From: Chromatocurvus halotolerans
GTDB lineage: Bacteria > Pseudomonadota > Gammaproteobacteria > Pseudomonadales > Halieaceae
DNA length: 64,000 nt
Direction of reading: 5' to 3'
Assembly (NCBI RefSeq): GCF_004340525.1
Contig: NZ_SLWX01000018.1
Coordinates: 1-64,000 of the forward strand
The notes below the pieces were generated by a model. The model had not been told where the DNA came from and did not search any database. It was given only the letters and a program-made list of their open reading frames with translations. Shown here piece by piece: positions 43,977 to 53,265 of the stretch. A program made the position numbers and the translations under genes. Every line of letters begins with the position of its first letter. Position 1 is the first letter of the stretch.

Positions 43977-45143
43977 ATGGTAAGTCAGCGATTACAACCC
44001 GTGATCATTCTTGCGCTGATCGGCGCCCTGGTACTGGTGGTCGGCCTGTGGGCAAAGGACCGCGCCACGCGGCCGGACGCCGGGGGTGACGGCGGCAGTG
44101 CCTATGCCGGTCGCGAGTATCAGTGGAAACTGGTGACCACCTGGCCTAAGAATCTGCCCGGGCTGGGCAAAGCGCCGGAAACCTTCGCCCGCATGGTCAG
44201 GGAAATGAGCGGAGGCCGGCTCACGGTGCGCGTCTATGGCGCCGGAGAAATCGTGCCCGCGATGGGCGTATTCGATGCGGTGTCCGGCGGTGTGGCCCAG
44301 GTGGGGCACGGCGCTTCCTACTACTGGAAGGGCAAGATTCCCGCTGCGGTATTCTTCACGGCGGTTCCCTTCGGCATGACCGCGCAGGAGATGAACGGCT
44401 GGCTGCACTACGGCGGTGGCGAGGCACTGTGGCGGGAGACCTATGCGCCCTTTGGCGTGGTGCCCTTCGCCGGTGGCAGTACCGGCGTGCAGATGGCCGG
44501 CTGGTTCAATCGGGAGCTCAACTCGGCCGAAGACCTGAAGGGCCTGAAAATGCGCATACCCGGACTTGCCGGGGAAGTCTTCACTGCCGCCGGCGGGACC
44601 GCCGTCAATATTCCCGGTGGCGAGATCTATACCTCCATGCAGACCGGGGTGATTGACGCGGTGGAATGGGTGGGGCCCTACAACGACGCGGCGCTCGGGC
44701 TGCAGGAGGTCGCGAAATATTACTACTATCCCGGCTGGCACGAGCCTGGCGCGATGCTGGAGTTCATCGTCAACCGGGAAGCGCTGCTTTCCCTCCCCGA
44801 GGACCTGCAGGCGATCGTGCGCTATGCGGCCCGCGCCACCAACCAGGACATGCTGGATGAGGCAACGGCGCGCAACAACGCATCACTGCGAACACTGATC
44901 GACGAGCACGGTGCCACCCTGCGTGAACTGCCCGAGGACGTGCTGGATGCGCTGTACCAGAACAGCCGCACCGTCATGCAGCGGCTGGTCGAGAGCGATC
45001 GCATGGCGCGCAAGGTGTATGAGTCGTTTAATCGCTTTCACGATGATGTGCGCGCCTACCACCGCATTTCCGAGCAGGGCTATATCAACGCCCGGTCGCG
45101 GGCTTACGGAGAAACCATTCCCGGCGTCAACCCTTCCGACTGA
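43977..45143 (+). CDS. dctP: TRAP transporter substrate-binding protein
   Basis: Periplasmic receptor of a TRAP system. The ATG at 43977 gives 388 residues with an N-terminal hydrophobic segment (PVIILALIGALVLVVGLWA) that may be an uncleaved anchor. YQWKLVTTWPKNLPGLGKAPETFARMV, LKGLKMRIPGLAGEVFTAAGG and KYYYYPGWHEPGAMLEFIVN place it near the keto-acid/mannitol/chloroaromatic group (TakP-like). The partner dctQM genes are on the other strand 400 bases away. Its 3' end overlaps the yciA 3' end by 17 bases. The substrate is not predictable. Confidence 0.9.
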   Translation: MVSQRLQPVIILALIGALVLVVGLWAKDRATRPDAGGDGGSAYAGREYQWKLVTTWPKNLPGLGKAPETFARMVREMSGGRLTVRVYGAGEIVPAMGVFDAVSGGVAQVGHGASYYWKGKIPAAVFFTAVPFGMTAQEMNGWLHYGGGEALWRETYAPFGVVPFAGGSTGVQMAGWFNRELNSAEDLKGLKMRIPGLAGEVFTAAGGTAVNIPGGEIYTSMQTGVIDAVEWVGPYNDAALGLQEVAKYYYYPGWHEPGAMLEFIVNREALLSLPEDLQAIVRYAARATNQDMLDEATARNNASLRTLIDEHGATLRELPEDVLDALYQNSRTVMQRLVESDRMARKVYESFNRFHDDVRAYHRISEQGYINARSRAYGETIPGVNPSD

Positions 45144-45525
45144 TGGTGCGCGTGCGACGCTTGTCGTCAATCGCCACAAAAATGAACTCGCCCTCGGTGA
45201 CCTTGATCGGTTCGCCATCGTGGGGTGAGTCTATCCACACCTCCACCACAATACGGATGGAGCTGCGACCGATTTCGATCACGTCGCAGTAGCAGGTCAC
45301 GACGGCGCCCACGTGTACCGGGGTGATAAAGGCCATGCCCTCGATGGCGACCGTCGCGACGCGACCGCCGGCGACCTCCCGGGCGGTGATGGCCCCGGCG
45401 AGATCCATCTGTGACAGCAGCCAGCCACCAAAGATATCGCCGCTGGCGTTGGTATCCTTCGGCATGGCGATGGTCTGCAGGGCCAGTTCACCCTGCGGCG
45501 TCGGTGTGGAATCAATATCGTTCAT
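45127..45525 (-). CDS. yciA: Acyl-CoA thioesterase YciA
   Basis: Hot-dog-fold thioesterase that hydrolyses acyl-CoA. The 132 residues carry MPKDTNASGDIFGGWLLSQMDLAGAI and the strand VATVAIEGMAFITPVHVGAVVTCYCDV, typical of YciA. It begins 20 bases after the dctM stop on the same strand and may be read with dctQM as a unit. Confidence 0.94.
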   Translation of the reverse strand: MNDIDSTPTPQGELALQTIAMPKDTNASGDIFGGWLLSQMDLAGAITAREVAGGRVATVAIEGMAFITPVHVGAVVTCYCDVIEIGRSSIRIVVEVWIDSPHDGEPIKVTEGEFIFVAIDDKRRTRTISRKG

Positions 45526-45545
45526 GACGGCGGTCGCTCAGGTTG

Positions 45546-46910
45546 TCAGGGATTCAGCTGCTCTGGCAGCCAGGTGGCCAGCTGCGGCCAGCGCCACAGC
45601 AGGGCGATCACGAGCAATTGAATCACAATAAAGGGTATCACGCCGCGATAAATGCTCAGGGTCGGTATGGCGTCATCGGCAACCCCGCGCAGATAGAAAA
45701 GGGCAAAGCCGAAGGGTGGCGTGAGGAAAGATGTCTGCAGATTGATTGCGATCATGATGCCAAGCCACACCGGGTCCACGCCCATGGCCAGCAGGATCGG
45801 GCCGACGATAGGCACCACGACGAAGGTGATCTCTATGAAATCCAGAATGAAACCCAGCAGGAAGATAATCAGCATGACGACAAGCGTGGCGCCAAATACG
45901 CCGCCCGGCATCCCGGACAGAAAACGGTGGATCAGTTCCTCACCGCCGAAGCCGCGGAAAACGAGGGAAAAGACGGCGGCGCCAATCAGGATCATAAACA
46001 CCATCGCCGTGATCTTGAGGGTGCTCTGCAGGACTTCCCGCAGCCGCGCCAGACCCATTTCATGCTTCAGTGATGCCAGCAGCCAGGCGCCGAAGGCGCC
46101 GACGCCCGCCGCCTCGGTCGGCGTCGCGGCACCGGCGAGGATGGAGCCGAGCACCACGCCGATAAGCAACAGCGGCGGCACCAGCCCCTTGATCAGCGCC
46201 CACAGGTCGAAACTCTGGCGTTCTGCGGCGGGCATGAGGCCGGGCCTCAGCCAGGCGAGCCCCAGAATGAACAATGCATACAGCGCCACCAGCAGCATGC
46301 CGGGGATGATGGCGCCAATGAAGAGGTCGCCGACCGAAACTGTCTTCGGATTGAAGACATTCATCGACAGCTGCGCCTGCTGGTAGGCGCTGGAAATGAT
46401 GTCGCCCAGCAGGACCAGGGCGATGGATGGCGGGATAATCTGGCCCAGGGTGCCGGTCGCACAGATGGTGCCGGTGGCTACCGCCGGGCTGTAGCCCGCG
46501 CGCTGCATGATCGGCAGTGACAGCAGCCCCATTGTGACGACCGTGGCGCCGACGATGCCGGTGCTGGCCGCCAGCAGCATGCCCACGAGGATGACCGAGA
46601 GCGCGAGGCCGCCGCGCAGGCCACCGAGCAGCCGGGACATGTTGTCCAGCAGTTCCTCTGCGACCCGGGACCGTTCCAGGATGACGCCCATCAGCACGAA
46701 CAGCGGCACGGCGATCAGCGTGGAGTTGCTCATGGTGCCGAACAGGCGTGACGGCAGCGCACTGAGAAAACTGGCGTCGAAAACGCCGGCGATAATGCCC
46801 CCTGCGGCAAACATAAGGGCGGTGCCCGCCAGCGTGAACGCCACCGGGTAGCCGAGCATCAGCAACACGCAGACGGCGGCAAACAGCCACAGGGACAGCG
46901 TTCCCTCCAT
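45546..46910 (-). CDS. dctM: TRAP transporter large permease
   Basis: Twelve-helix transport subunit of a TRAP system. The ATG at 46910 gives 454 residues starting MEGTLSLWLFAAVCVLLMLGYPVAFTLAG; a much longer open frame through dctQ is a shadow. Blocks GIVGATVVTMGLLSLPIMQRAGYSPAVATGTICATGTLGQIIPPSIALVLLG and LQTSFLTPPFGFALFYLRG are diagnostic. Start and dctQ stop share one base (TGATG). Confidence 0.95.
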   Translation of the reverse strand: MEGTLSLWLFAAVCVLLMLGYPVAFTLAGTALMFAAGGIIAGVFDASFLSALPSRLFGTMSNSTLIAVPLFVLMGVILERSRVAEELLDNMSRLLGGLRGGLALSVILVGMLLAASTGIVGATVVTMGLLSLPIMQRAGYSPAVATGTICATGTLGQIIPPSIALVLLGDIISSAYQQAQLSMNVFNPKTVSVGDLFIGAIIPGMLLVALYALFILGLAWLRPGLMPAAERQSFDLWALIKGLVPPLLLIGVVLGSILAGAATPTEAAGVGAFGAWLLASLKHEMGLARLREVLQSTLKITAMVFMILIGAAVFSLVFRGFGGEELIHRFLSGMPGGVFGATLVVMLIIFLLGFILDFIEITFVVVPIVGPILLAMGVDPVWLGIMIAINLQTSFLTPPFGFALFYLRGVADDAIPTLSIYRGVIPFIVIQLLVIALLWRWPQLATWLPEQLNP

Positions 46911-47425
46911 CAGCGGGCGGCATCCTGCTGCAGCCGCGCCAGATTGCGCAGAATCTCGGCAATGCCCTGCAGCAGCAGGGTCAGTGCCATGGCCGGTATC
47001 AGTGACTTCAGCAGGAAAACGGCGGGAATGCCGCCGGAATCCATGGAGATTTCCCGGATGCGCCAGGCCTGCCGCACATAGTCGCTGCTGATCATCATGA
47101 TCAGGAGGCAAAGTGGCAGCAGAAAAACAATGCCACCCAGAGCGTTGACCCATGCCTGTGCGGTCGGGCTGAAGCGTCGGTAAAAGATATCGACGCGAAC
47201 GTGGGCGTCGGTTTTCAGGGCATAGGCAGCACCGAGCATGAACAGTGTTGCATGCAGATAGGTCACCGCTTCCTGTCCCGCGATGGAGCCGGTGCTGAAG
47301 CCGTAGCGCATTACCACGACCACGGTGGTGAGCACTGCCATGGCCGCTGCCAGCCAGGCGATGATCTTTCCTGTCCATTCGGTGAAGGTATCGATGGCAC
47401 TCACCAGGCGCCGGCTCGCTGACAT
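46910..47425 (-). CDS. dctQ: TRAP transporter small permease
   Basis: Four-helix subunit that docks with DctM. The 171 residues show LAAAMAVLTTVVVVMRYGFSTGSIAGQEAVTYLHATLFMLGAAYALKTDAHVRVDIFY, the family core. The pairing with dctM is a one-base overlap. The putative binding protein lies in the opposite orientation downstream (43977-45143). Confidence 0.93.
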   Translation of the reverse strand: MSASRRLVSAIDTFTEWTGKIIAWLAAAMAVLTTVVVVMRYGFSTGSIAGQEAVTYLHATLFMLGAAYALKTDAHVRVDIFYRRFSPTAQAWVNALGGIVFLLPLCLLIMMISSDYVRQAWRIREISMDSGGIPAVFLLKSLIPAMALTLLLQGIAEILRNLARLQQDAAR

Positions 47426-47534
47426 GATGCGCTGTGACCTTTTTGATTATTGGAGCGGAGGTTATCATAGACCGCTGTTGCCGCCGAAGGCCATGCGCGC
47501 TCACGCGCGGCGTCCGCTACAAGGAGCCTGTGAC

Positions 47535-48311
47535 ATGCTGACCGTGATTTCCCCTGCCAAGACCCTGGACTTCGAGACGCCCCCCACCACCCGCAAGGCA
47601 ACCCAGCCCGAGTTCATTGAGCAGGCGGCAACGTTGGTGGACGACGCGCGCCAGCTGTCGCCGGACGATATCCGTGGACTCATGGGCGTCAGTGAGAACA
47701 TTGCGGATCTCAACCATCGGCGCTTCATGAACTGGCAGCAACCGTTCGATCTCGACAACGCCAGGCAGGCGCTGCTGGCGTTCAAGGGCGATGTCTACAC
47801 CGGGCTTCAAGCAGAAACCCTTAGCGCCGCAGAGCTCACTTTTGCGCAGAAACACCTGAGAATTCTGTCCGGCCTGTATGGTGTTTTGCGTCCGCTGGAC
47901 CTCATGCAGCCGTATCGGCTGGAAATGGGGCTGAAGTTTGCCAACAGTGGCGGTGCCAATCTTTACCAGTTCTGGGGCGAGTCCATCGCCGCGAGTTTGA
48001 ACCGGCAGCTGAAGAAAACCGGCAGCGCGGTGCTTCTCAATCTGGCGTCCAACGAGTATTTCAAGGCGGTTTCCACCGGGGCGTTGAATGCCGAGGTGAT
48101 CACGCCGGTGTTCCGGGACCTGAAGAGCGGGAAATATCGGGTGATCAGCTTTTACGCCAAAAAAGCCCGGGGACAGATGGCGCGATACATCATCGAGAAT
48201 GGTCTTGATGACCCCGAGGGCCTGAAGAAATACCGGGTCGGGGGCTATCGCTACAGTGCGAAAGAATCGACCGCGAAGGAGTGGGTATTCACCCGCGATA
48301 CCCCCGAGTGA
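47535..48311 (+). CDS. yaaA: Peroxide stress protein YaaA (DUF328)
   Basis: The ATG at 47535 gives 258 residues, the E. coli length, starting MLTVISPAKTLDFE; an in-frame extension to 47325 is rejected. Conserved RHFMNW-like core (NHRRFMNWQQPF), LRILSGLYGVLRPLDLMQPYRLEMG and FYAKKARGQMARYI are family marks. In E. coli it limits hydrogen peroxide damage by lowering intracellular free iron. It is divergent from dctQ and followed three bases later by a methyltransferase. Confidence 0.96.
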   Translation: MLTVISPAKTLDFETPPTTRKATQPEFIEQAATLVDDARQLSPDDIRGLMGVSENIADLNHRRFMNWQQPFDLDNARQALLAFKGDVYTGLQAETLSAAELTFAQKHLRILSGLYGVLRPLDLMQPYRLEMGLKFANSGGANLYQFWGESIAASLNRQLKKTGSAVLLNLASNEYFKAVSTGALNAEVITPVFRDLKSGKYRVISFYAKKARGQMARYIIENGLDDPEGLKKYRVGGYRYSAKESTAKEWVFTRDTPE

Positions 48312-48313
48312 GC

Positions 48314-48919
48314 ATGGACCACCTGCCCTTTTCCCCCGCCTGCGAAAACAACAAGGACACCATTCTGGCGCATTTGCGGCAGGAATTTGCCGACGGCGTT
48401 CGCGGCGTTCTGGAAATCGGTTCGGGCACGGGCCAGCATGCGCTGTGGTTCGCGAGCCACCTGCCGTGGCTGACCTGGCAGCCAACGGAGATCCCGCAGT
48501 CGCTGGCAACGCTTGCGCCGCGCTGCGCTGCCAGCGCGCTCGATAACCTGTTGGCGCCACAACCCCTGGACGTCTCCGACGCGCCCTGGCCGCTGCCGGT
48601 GCCCGACGCCGTCTTTACCGCCAACACCCTGCATATCATGGCGATGTCGGCGGTGGAGGCGTTTTTCCAGGGACTCCACCGGCACGCCCCTGACGGATGT
48701 CGTCTGGTGGTGTACGGTCCTTTCAATTACGACGGGAAGCCTACGTCCCCGAGCAACGCGCAGTTCGACGCTTCCCTGCGGGCGCGCTCAGCTCACAGCG
48801 GCATCCGCGATTTCGAGGCTGTCGACAGTCTCGCTGAGGCGGCGGGTTTCAGGCGACAGGCCGATCACGCCATGCCGGCAAACAATCGATTGATCATCTG
48901 GCGGCGCAGGCAGGCCTAG
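48314..48919 (+). CDS. DUF938 SAM-dependent methyltransferase
   Basis: A 201-residue protein of the DUF938 family. SAM motif I is GVLEIGSGTGQHALWFA, and NTLHIMAMSAVEAFFQGLHRH and GPFNYDGKPTSPSNAQFDASLR are family blocks. It follows yaaA by two bases and overlaps the convergent gene by four. Substrate unknown. Confidence 0.88.
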   Translation: MDHLPFSPACENNKDTILAHLRQEFADGVRGVLEIGSGTGQHALWFASHLPWLTWQPTEIPQSLATLAPRCAASALDNLLAPQPLDVSDAPWPLPVPDAVFTANTLHIMAMSAVEAFFQGLHRHAPDGCRLVVYGPFNYDGKPTSPSNAQFDASLRARSAHSGIRDFEAVDSLAEAAGFRRQADHAMPANNRLIIWRRRQA

Positions 48920-50076
48920 CTGCCCTCGGCGCGAAAGGGCAGCAATGTCGCGGCCTCGCGACGATAGGTTTCCACGTGAACCTGTTCTTCCCGGGTGAAA
49001 TCGCCAACGGCCCGGGACAGCTCCGGGTGTGCGATCCAGTGGCTTGAGAGTGTGCGCGTCGGCTCGAACCCGCGCTGTATCTTGTGCTCGCCCTGGGCGC
49101 CGGGATCGAAACGCTGCAGCCCCTGCTCGATGCAGTATTCGATGCCGCGGTAGTAACAGGCTTCGAAGTGCAGACAGTCCAGCTCTTCCTCACAGCCCCA
49201 GTAGCGCCCGAACAGGGTATCGCCGGAGCGGAAATACAGTGCGCCGGCAATGTCGCGCCCCCCCTGCTCTGCCAGCACCATGACCACCTGGGCACCGAGG
49301 CCCGCGGCGGTGCGGGTGAAGAATTCCCGGGTGAGGTAGCCGCCGTGACCACTGCGCTTGGCGTAGGTGAGCTGGTAGAAGCGGTGAAAGGTCTGCCAGT
49401 CAGCGGCGCTGATCTCGTCACCGGTGAGCGTGCGCAGCGCAATGCCCTGCTCTGTGACCCGCCGCCGCTCCCGCCGCAGGGCCTTGCGCTTGCGGCTGCT
49501 GAAAGTGGCGAGAAAATCATCGAAATCGCGGTAATTTCGGTTGAACCAGTGGAATTGCACGGCGTGGCGCGTATGCAGACCCAATGATTCAAGCAGCTCC
49601 GCCACGTCCGGCTCGGGAAACAGGATATGCCAGGATGACAGCCGCTGCTGTTGCGCCAGCGCCTGTACACCCTGCAGAAGGATGGACCAGGTTTCCGCGG
49701 CATCCAGTTCCTGCGCATGCATCACCCGTGGTCCGGTGGCGGGAGTGAAGGGTATTGCCGTCACCAGCTTGGGATAGTAATCAAGACCGATCCGCCGCCA
49801 GGCGTCTGCCCAGGCCCAGTCGAATACGTATTCGCCGTAGGAGTGGGATTTCAGGTAGGCCGGTGCCGCGGCGAGCAGTGTACTGCCGCGGCGCACGGCC
49901 AGGTGGTGTGGCTGCCAGCCGGACGCGGCCGTTGTGCAGCCCGTGCTTTCAAGTCCGAGCAGGAAATCATGCCGCAGGAAGGGATAGTCATTGCTGCGCA
50001 GCGTTTCCCACTGGGCGGGTGCGATGGACGAGAGCGTGCTGACCGCTTCGAGCGTCAGTTCAGACATGCGTGGCAC
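48916..50076 (-). CDS. GNAT-fold protein of the COG3146/FemAB-like family
   Basis: A 386-residue protein with an acyltransferase-like core: WQPHHLAVRRGSTLLAAAPAYLKSHSYGEYVFDWAWADAW, SSWHILFPEPD, and YCIEQGLQRFDPGAQGEHKIQRGFEPTRT near the C-terminus. This family is annotated as GNAT-like or peptidoglycan bridge-related; no reaction is established. The stop is seven bases from the ubiA end, so it lies downstream of ubiA on the minus strand. Confidence 0.82.
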   Translation of the reverse strand: MPRMSELTLEAVSTLSSIAPAQWETLRSNDYPFLRHDFLLGLESTGCTTAASGWQPHHLAVRRGSTLLAAAPAYLKSHSYGEYVFDWAWADAWRRIGLDYYPKLVTAIPFTPATGPRVMHAQELDAAETWSILLQGVQALAQQQRLSSWHILFPEPDVAELLESLGLHTRHAVQFHWFNRNYRDFDDFLATFSSRKRKALRRERRRVTEQGIALRTLTGDEISAADWQTFHRFYQLTYAKRSGHGGYLTREFFTRTAAGLGAQVVMVLAEQGGRDIAGALYFRSGDTLFGRYWGCEEELDCLHFEACYYRGIEYCIEQGLQRFDPGAQGEHKIQRGFEPTRTLSSHWIAHPELSRAVGDFTREEQVHVETYRREAATLLPFRAEGS

Positions 50077-50082
50077 CCGACG

Positions 50083-50988
50083 TCAGAAGGTGGGGTTCGG
50101 GAATCCGTAGTGCGCGGCGATACCCAGGAAGATGGTCATCCCGACCCAGCGATTGTGTTTGAAGGCCCGGAAGCAAGCGGCTTCGTCCTGGTCACGAATA
50201 AGATACAGGTGATAACCGAACAGGACGGCAGTCACAAGCAGGCTGATGTTGTAGTAGAGCCCCAGACCAAAATGTTTTCCCGCCAGATAGAGTGCGGTCA
50301 GGCACAGCAGCTGCAGCGATGCAATCACGTAGCGGTCGGCGTCACCCAGCAGTACGGCCAGCGACTTGATGCCGACCTTGAGGTCGTCGCGCCGGTCGAC
50401 CATGGCGTACTTCGTGTCATAGACCACGGTCCACAGCACATTGGCGGTGAACAGCAGCCAGAGTCCGTGGGGCAGGGCTTCCAGTCGCGCCGCAAAAGCC
50501 ATGGGAATGGCGCAGGAAAACGCCAGCCCCAGTACGATCTGTGGCAGGTGGGTATAGCGCTTCATGAACGGATAGGTCGAGGCCAGCAACAGGGCCGGGA
50601 TGGAGAGCGCGATGGTCAGCCAGTTGGTCATAAGTACCAGCCCGAAGGCCAGCAGGCAGAGCATGCAGAACAGGATAACCGCTTCGTTGATACTGACCTG
50701 CCCGGTGACCAGGGGCCGGGACTCGGTGCGGCTGACTCCGCCATCGACATTGCGATCCGCGAGATCGTTGATAATGCAGCCGGCAGAGCGCATGAGGAAG
50801 GTGCCCAGGGTGAATATGAGCAGCAGGCTGAGCGGCGGCACGCCCTCTGACGCAATCCACAGCGCCCAGAGCGTCGGCCACAGCAGCAGCAGTGTGCCGA
50901 TGGGTTTGTCCCAGCGTATCAGCTGCAGCAGTGCCCATTGCTTGTCATTCACGGGCAGGCGAAGGGCCGTTGTCGGATGTCTTGAAGC
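50083..50988 (-). CDS. ubiA: 4-hydroxybenzoate polyprenyltransferase
   Basis: Membrane prenyltransferase of ubiquinone synthesis. The two aspartate motifs are NDLADRNVDGG and DTKYAMVDRRDDLKVG, and WDKPIGTLLLLWPTLWALWIA and YPFMKRYTHLPQIVLGLAFS match E. coli UbiA. No strong ribosome site exists; I chose the GTG at 50988 (301 residues), but 50952 (289) or the TTG at 51048 (321) are possible. ubiC was not seen nearby. Confidence 0.93.
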   Translation of the reverse strand, partial: ASRHPTTALRLPVNDKQWALLQLIRWDKPIGTLLLLWPTLWALWIASEGVPPLSLLLIFTLGTFLMRSAGCIINDLADRNVDGGVSRTESRPLVTGQVSINEAVILFCMLCLLAFGLVLMTNWLTIALSIPALLLASTYPFMKRYTHLPQIVLGLAFSCAIPMAFAARLEALPHGLWLLFTANVLWTVVYDTKYAMVDRRDDLKVGIKSLAVLLGDADRYVIASLQLLCLTALYLAGKHFGLGLYYNISLLVTAVLFGYHLYLIRDQDEAACFRAFKHNRWVGMTIFLGIAAHYGFPNPTF

Positions 50989-51092
50989 CACGGTATCTGT
51001 GTTCAAACGCGAAGGCGCGAGAATGCGACAACTTTGCCGCGCATGCAAGGCGTGGCGAGCGTGAGCACCCCGCCCGACCGCTGCACGGCGGG

Positions 51093-53153
51093 CTAGACAT
51101 CGGCAAATACCTGTCGACTGCCGGTCCAGCGCTGGATCAGGGGGGCCACCCGCTTTGGGTGCTGTGCCTGCAGCGCGGCGGCCGCCACCTGCACGTGGTC
51201 GAGCAGATGGTCGTGCTCCGGCAGGCGGGCGATACGAAAATCCATGAGCCCGGTCTGCCGCGTGCCCAGCACTTCACCGGGGCCGCGCAGGGCGAGGTCC
51301 TTCTCGGCAATGAAAAAGCCGTCGCTGCTCTCTCGCATGGCCTGCAGACGCTCCCGGCCATTGGCGCTGAGCGGGGCCTGATAGAGCAGCACGCAGTGAC
51401 TCGCGGTGCTGCCGCGACCGACGCGACCGCGCAACTGGTGCAGCTGGGCGAGACCGAGACGCTCAGGGTTCTCAATGATCATGAGGCTGGCCCGGGGCAC
51501 GTCGACACCGACCTCGATCACGGTGGTCGCCACCAGGAGATCGTAGTCGCCGGCCTTGAACTGCTGCATGACGGCAGCTTTTTCCGTCGCTGGCAGCCGC
51601 CCGTGAATCAGTCCGATACGCAGCTCAGGCAGTGTTTCGCCCAGCTCTGCATGGGTTGCCTCTGCCGCCTGTGCCTGCAGGGCGTCGCTTTCCTCAATCA
51701 GGGTGCACACCCAGTACGCCTGGCGACCCTCGCTGCAGGCATGGGCGACCCGCTCGATCACGCTCTCCCGGCGCTGGTTGTCGACCAGCACGGTGGTGAC
51801 CGGCTGGCGACCCGGCGGCAGCTCGTCAATCACCGAGCAGTCGAGGTCGGCGTAGGCAACCATGGACAGCGTGCGTGGAATCGGCGTCGCCGTCATCACC
51901 AGCTGGTGCGGGCGCCAGTCGCTGGCCTTGGCCTTGAGCTGCAGTCGCTGGTGGACGCCGAAGCGATGCTGTTCATCGATAATCAGCAGACCCAGGCGGG
52001 CGAAGATGACATCGTCCTGGAACAGCGCGTGGGTGCCGATGATCAGCGGGGCGTGACCGCCGGCGATACGCGCCAGTGCCTGCTGTCGCGCCCGTCCCTT
52101 GATGCGTCCGCTCAGCCAGACAATGTCGATGTCGTCCTCTGCAAACCAGGCGCCGAAACTGGACAGGTGCTGCTCGGCGAGAATTTCCGTGGGCGCCATG
52201 ATGGCCACCTGGTAGCCCGCGGCCATCGCCTGCAGCGCTGCACCGGCCGCCACCAGGGTCTTCCCCGAGCCCACGTCACCCTGAACCAGACGCAGCATGG
52301 GCCTGGCGCTGGCGAGATCCGACGCTATCTCGTGCATCACCCGTTGCTGGGCCCCGGTGGGTCGAAACGGCAGCCGTGCGAGGAATTGCGACACGGCGCG
52401 GGATTCGACCGGCATGGCGGGTGCCGCACTGCGGCGCTCGCGCTGTCGCAGTGCCTGCAGCGAGAGGTGGTGTGCCAGCAGCTCCTCGAGCGCGAGGCGC
52501 AGCTGTGCCGGATGCTCGCCAGCCTGCAGCAGCGCCAGCGGCGCGTCCGGAGGCGGCGCATGCAGATAGATGAGCGCATCGACAAGCGTGAAGTCCAGCT
52601 TGCAGACGCCGTCCAGCAGGTCAGCCGGTGGGTTTTTCCGCAACAGCGCCACGGCCTGCCCGCACAGTTTTCGCCACTGTAACTGGCCGATACCCTCGGT
52701 TGTCGGGTAGATCGGCGTCAGTGTCTCGTTGACAGGAGCTGGCGCATCGCCGGTGAGACGGTATTCCGGGTGGATCAGCTCCAGCCCGCTGCGTCCCGGG
52801 CGCGCCTGGCCAAAGCAGCGCACGCGACAGCCGGGCTGCAGTCCGTTGCGCTGCGCCGCATTGAAATGAAAGAAACGCAGCGTCAGCAGGGCGCCACTGC
52901 CGTCCTGCAGTACTGCCACCAGGCTGCGGCGGCGGCCAAAGGCGATATCACAGAGCTTGATGGTGCCCTCCACCACGGCTTCCTGTCCCGGTCGCAGGGC
53001 CGCCACCGGCGTCACCCGGGTGCGATCCTGGTAGCGCAGCGGCAGGTGAAACAGCAGATCCTCCACGCCGTGGACACCATAATCCTGCAGTCGCGATGCG
53101 AGCTTCGGGCCCACGCCGCGCAGCTCGGTGAGTTTGTGGGCTATCAGTGCCAC
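51093..53153 (-). CDS. recG: ATP-dependent DNA helicase RecG
   Basis: Helicase for replication fork reversal and branch migration. The GTG at 53153 gives 687 residues beginning [28 protein letters not shown]; the longer open frame to 53423 runs into the divergent gene and is rejected. Wedge domain [14 protein letters not shown], Walker A [13 protein letters not shown], DEQH box ([15 protein letters not shown]) and [37 protein letters not shown] are in order. In E. coli recG is in the spoT operon; here nfeD, slipin and a dehydrogenase gene separate them. Confidence 0.96.
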   Translation of the reverse strand: [686 protein letters not shown]

Positions 53154-53265
53154 GCTCGCCTCGGTGGTTTGCGGTTTGCGTGCCGCCCCCACTGCCGTAT
53201 TCTGGCAGGGTCGCGGGTGCAATCGCGCTATAGTGATGGATGATACCCGTTCGAGAGGGTTCACA

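Noticed and set aside
45546-47504. 652-residue frame covering dctM and the dctQ region
   Set aside because: The first 198 residues are dctQ read in the wrong frame. DctM starts at 46910, sharing one base with the dctQ stop.
48966-48982. TTTCCACGTGAACC-like sequence near 48970, a possible third parS
   Set aside because: It deviates from the 16-bp palindrome by length and symmetry and lies far from the origin; it is part of the GNAT-like coding sequence.
50892-52682. 596-residue open frame antisense to recG
   Set aside because: recG motifs are all on the opposite strand; this frame shows no family features.
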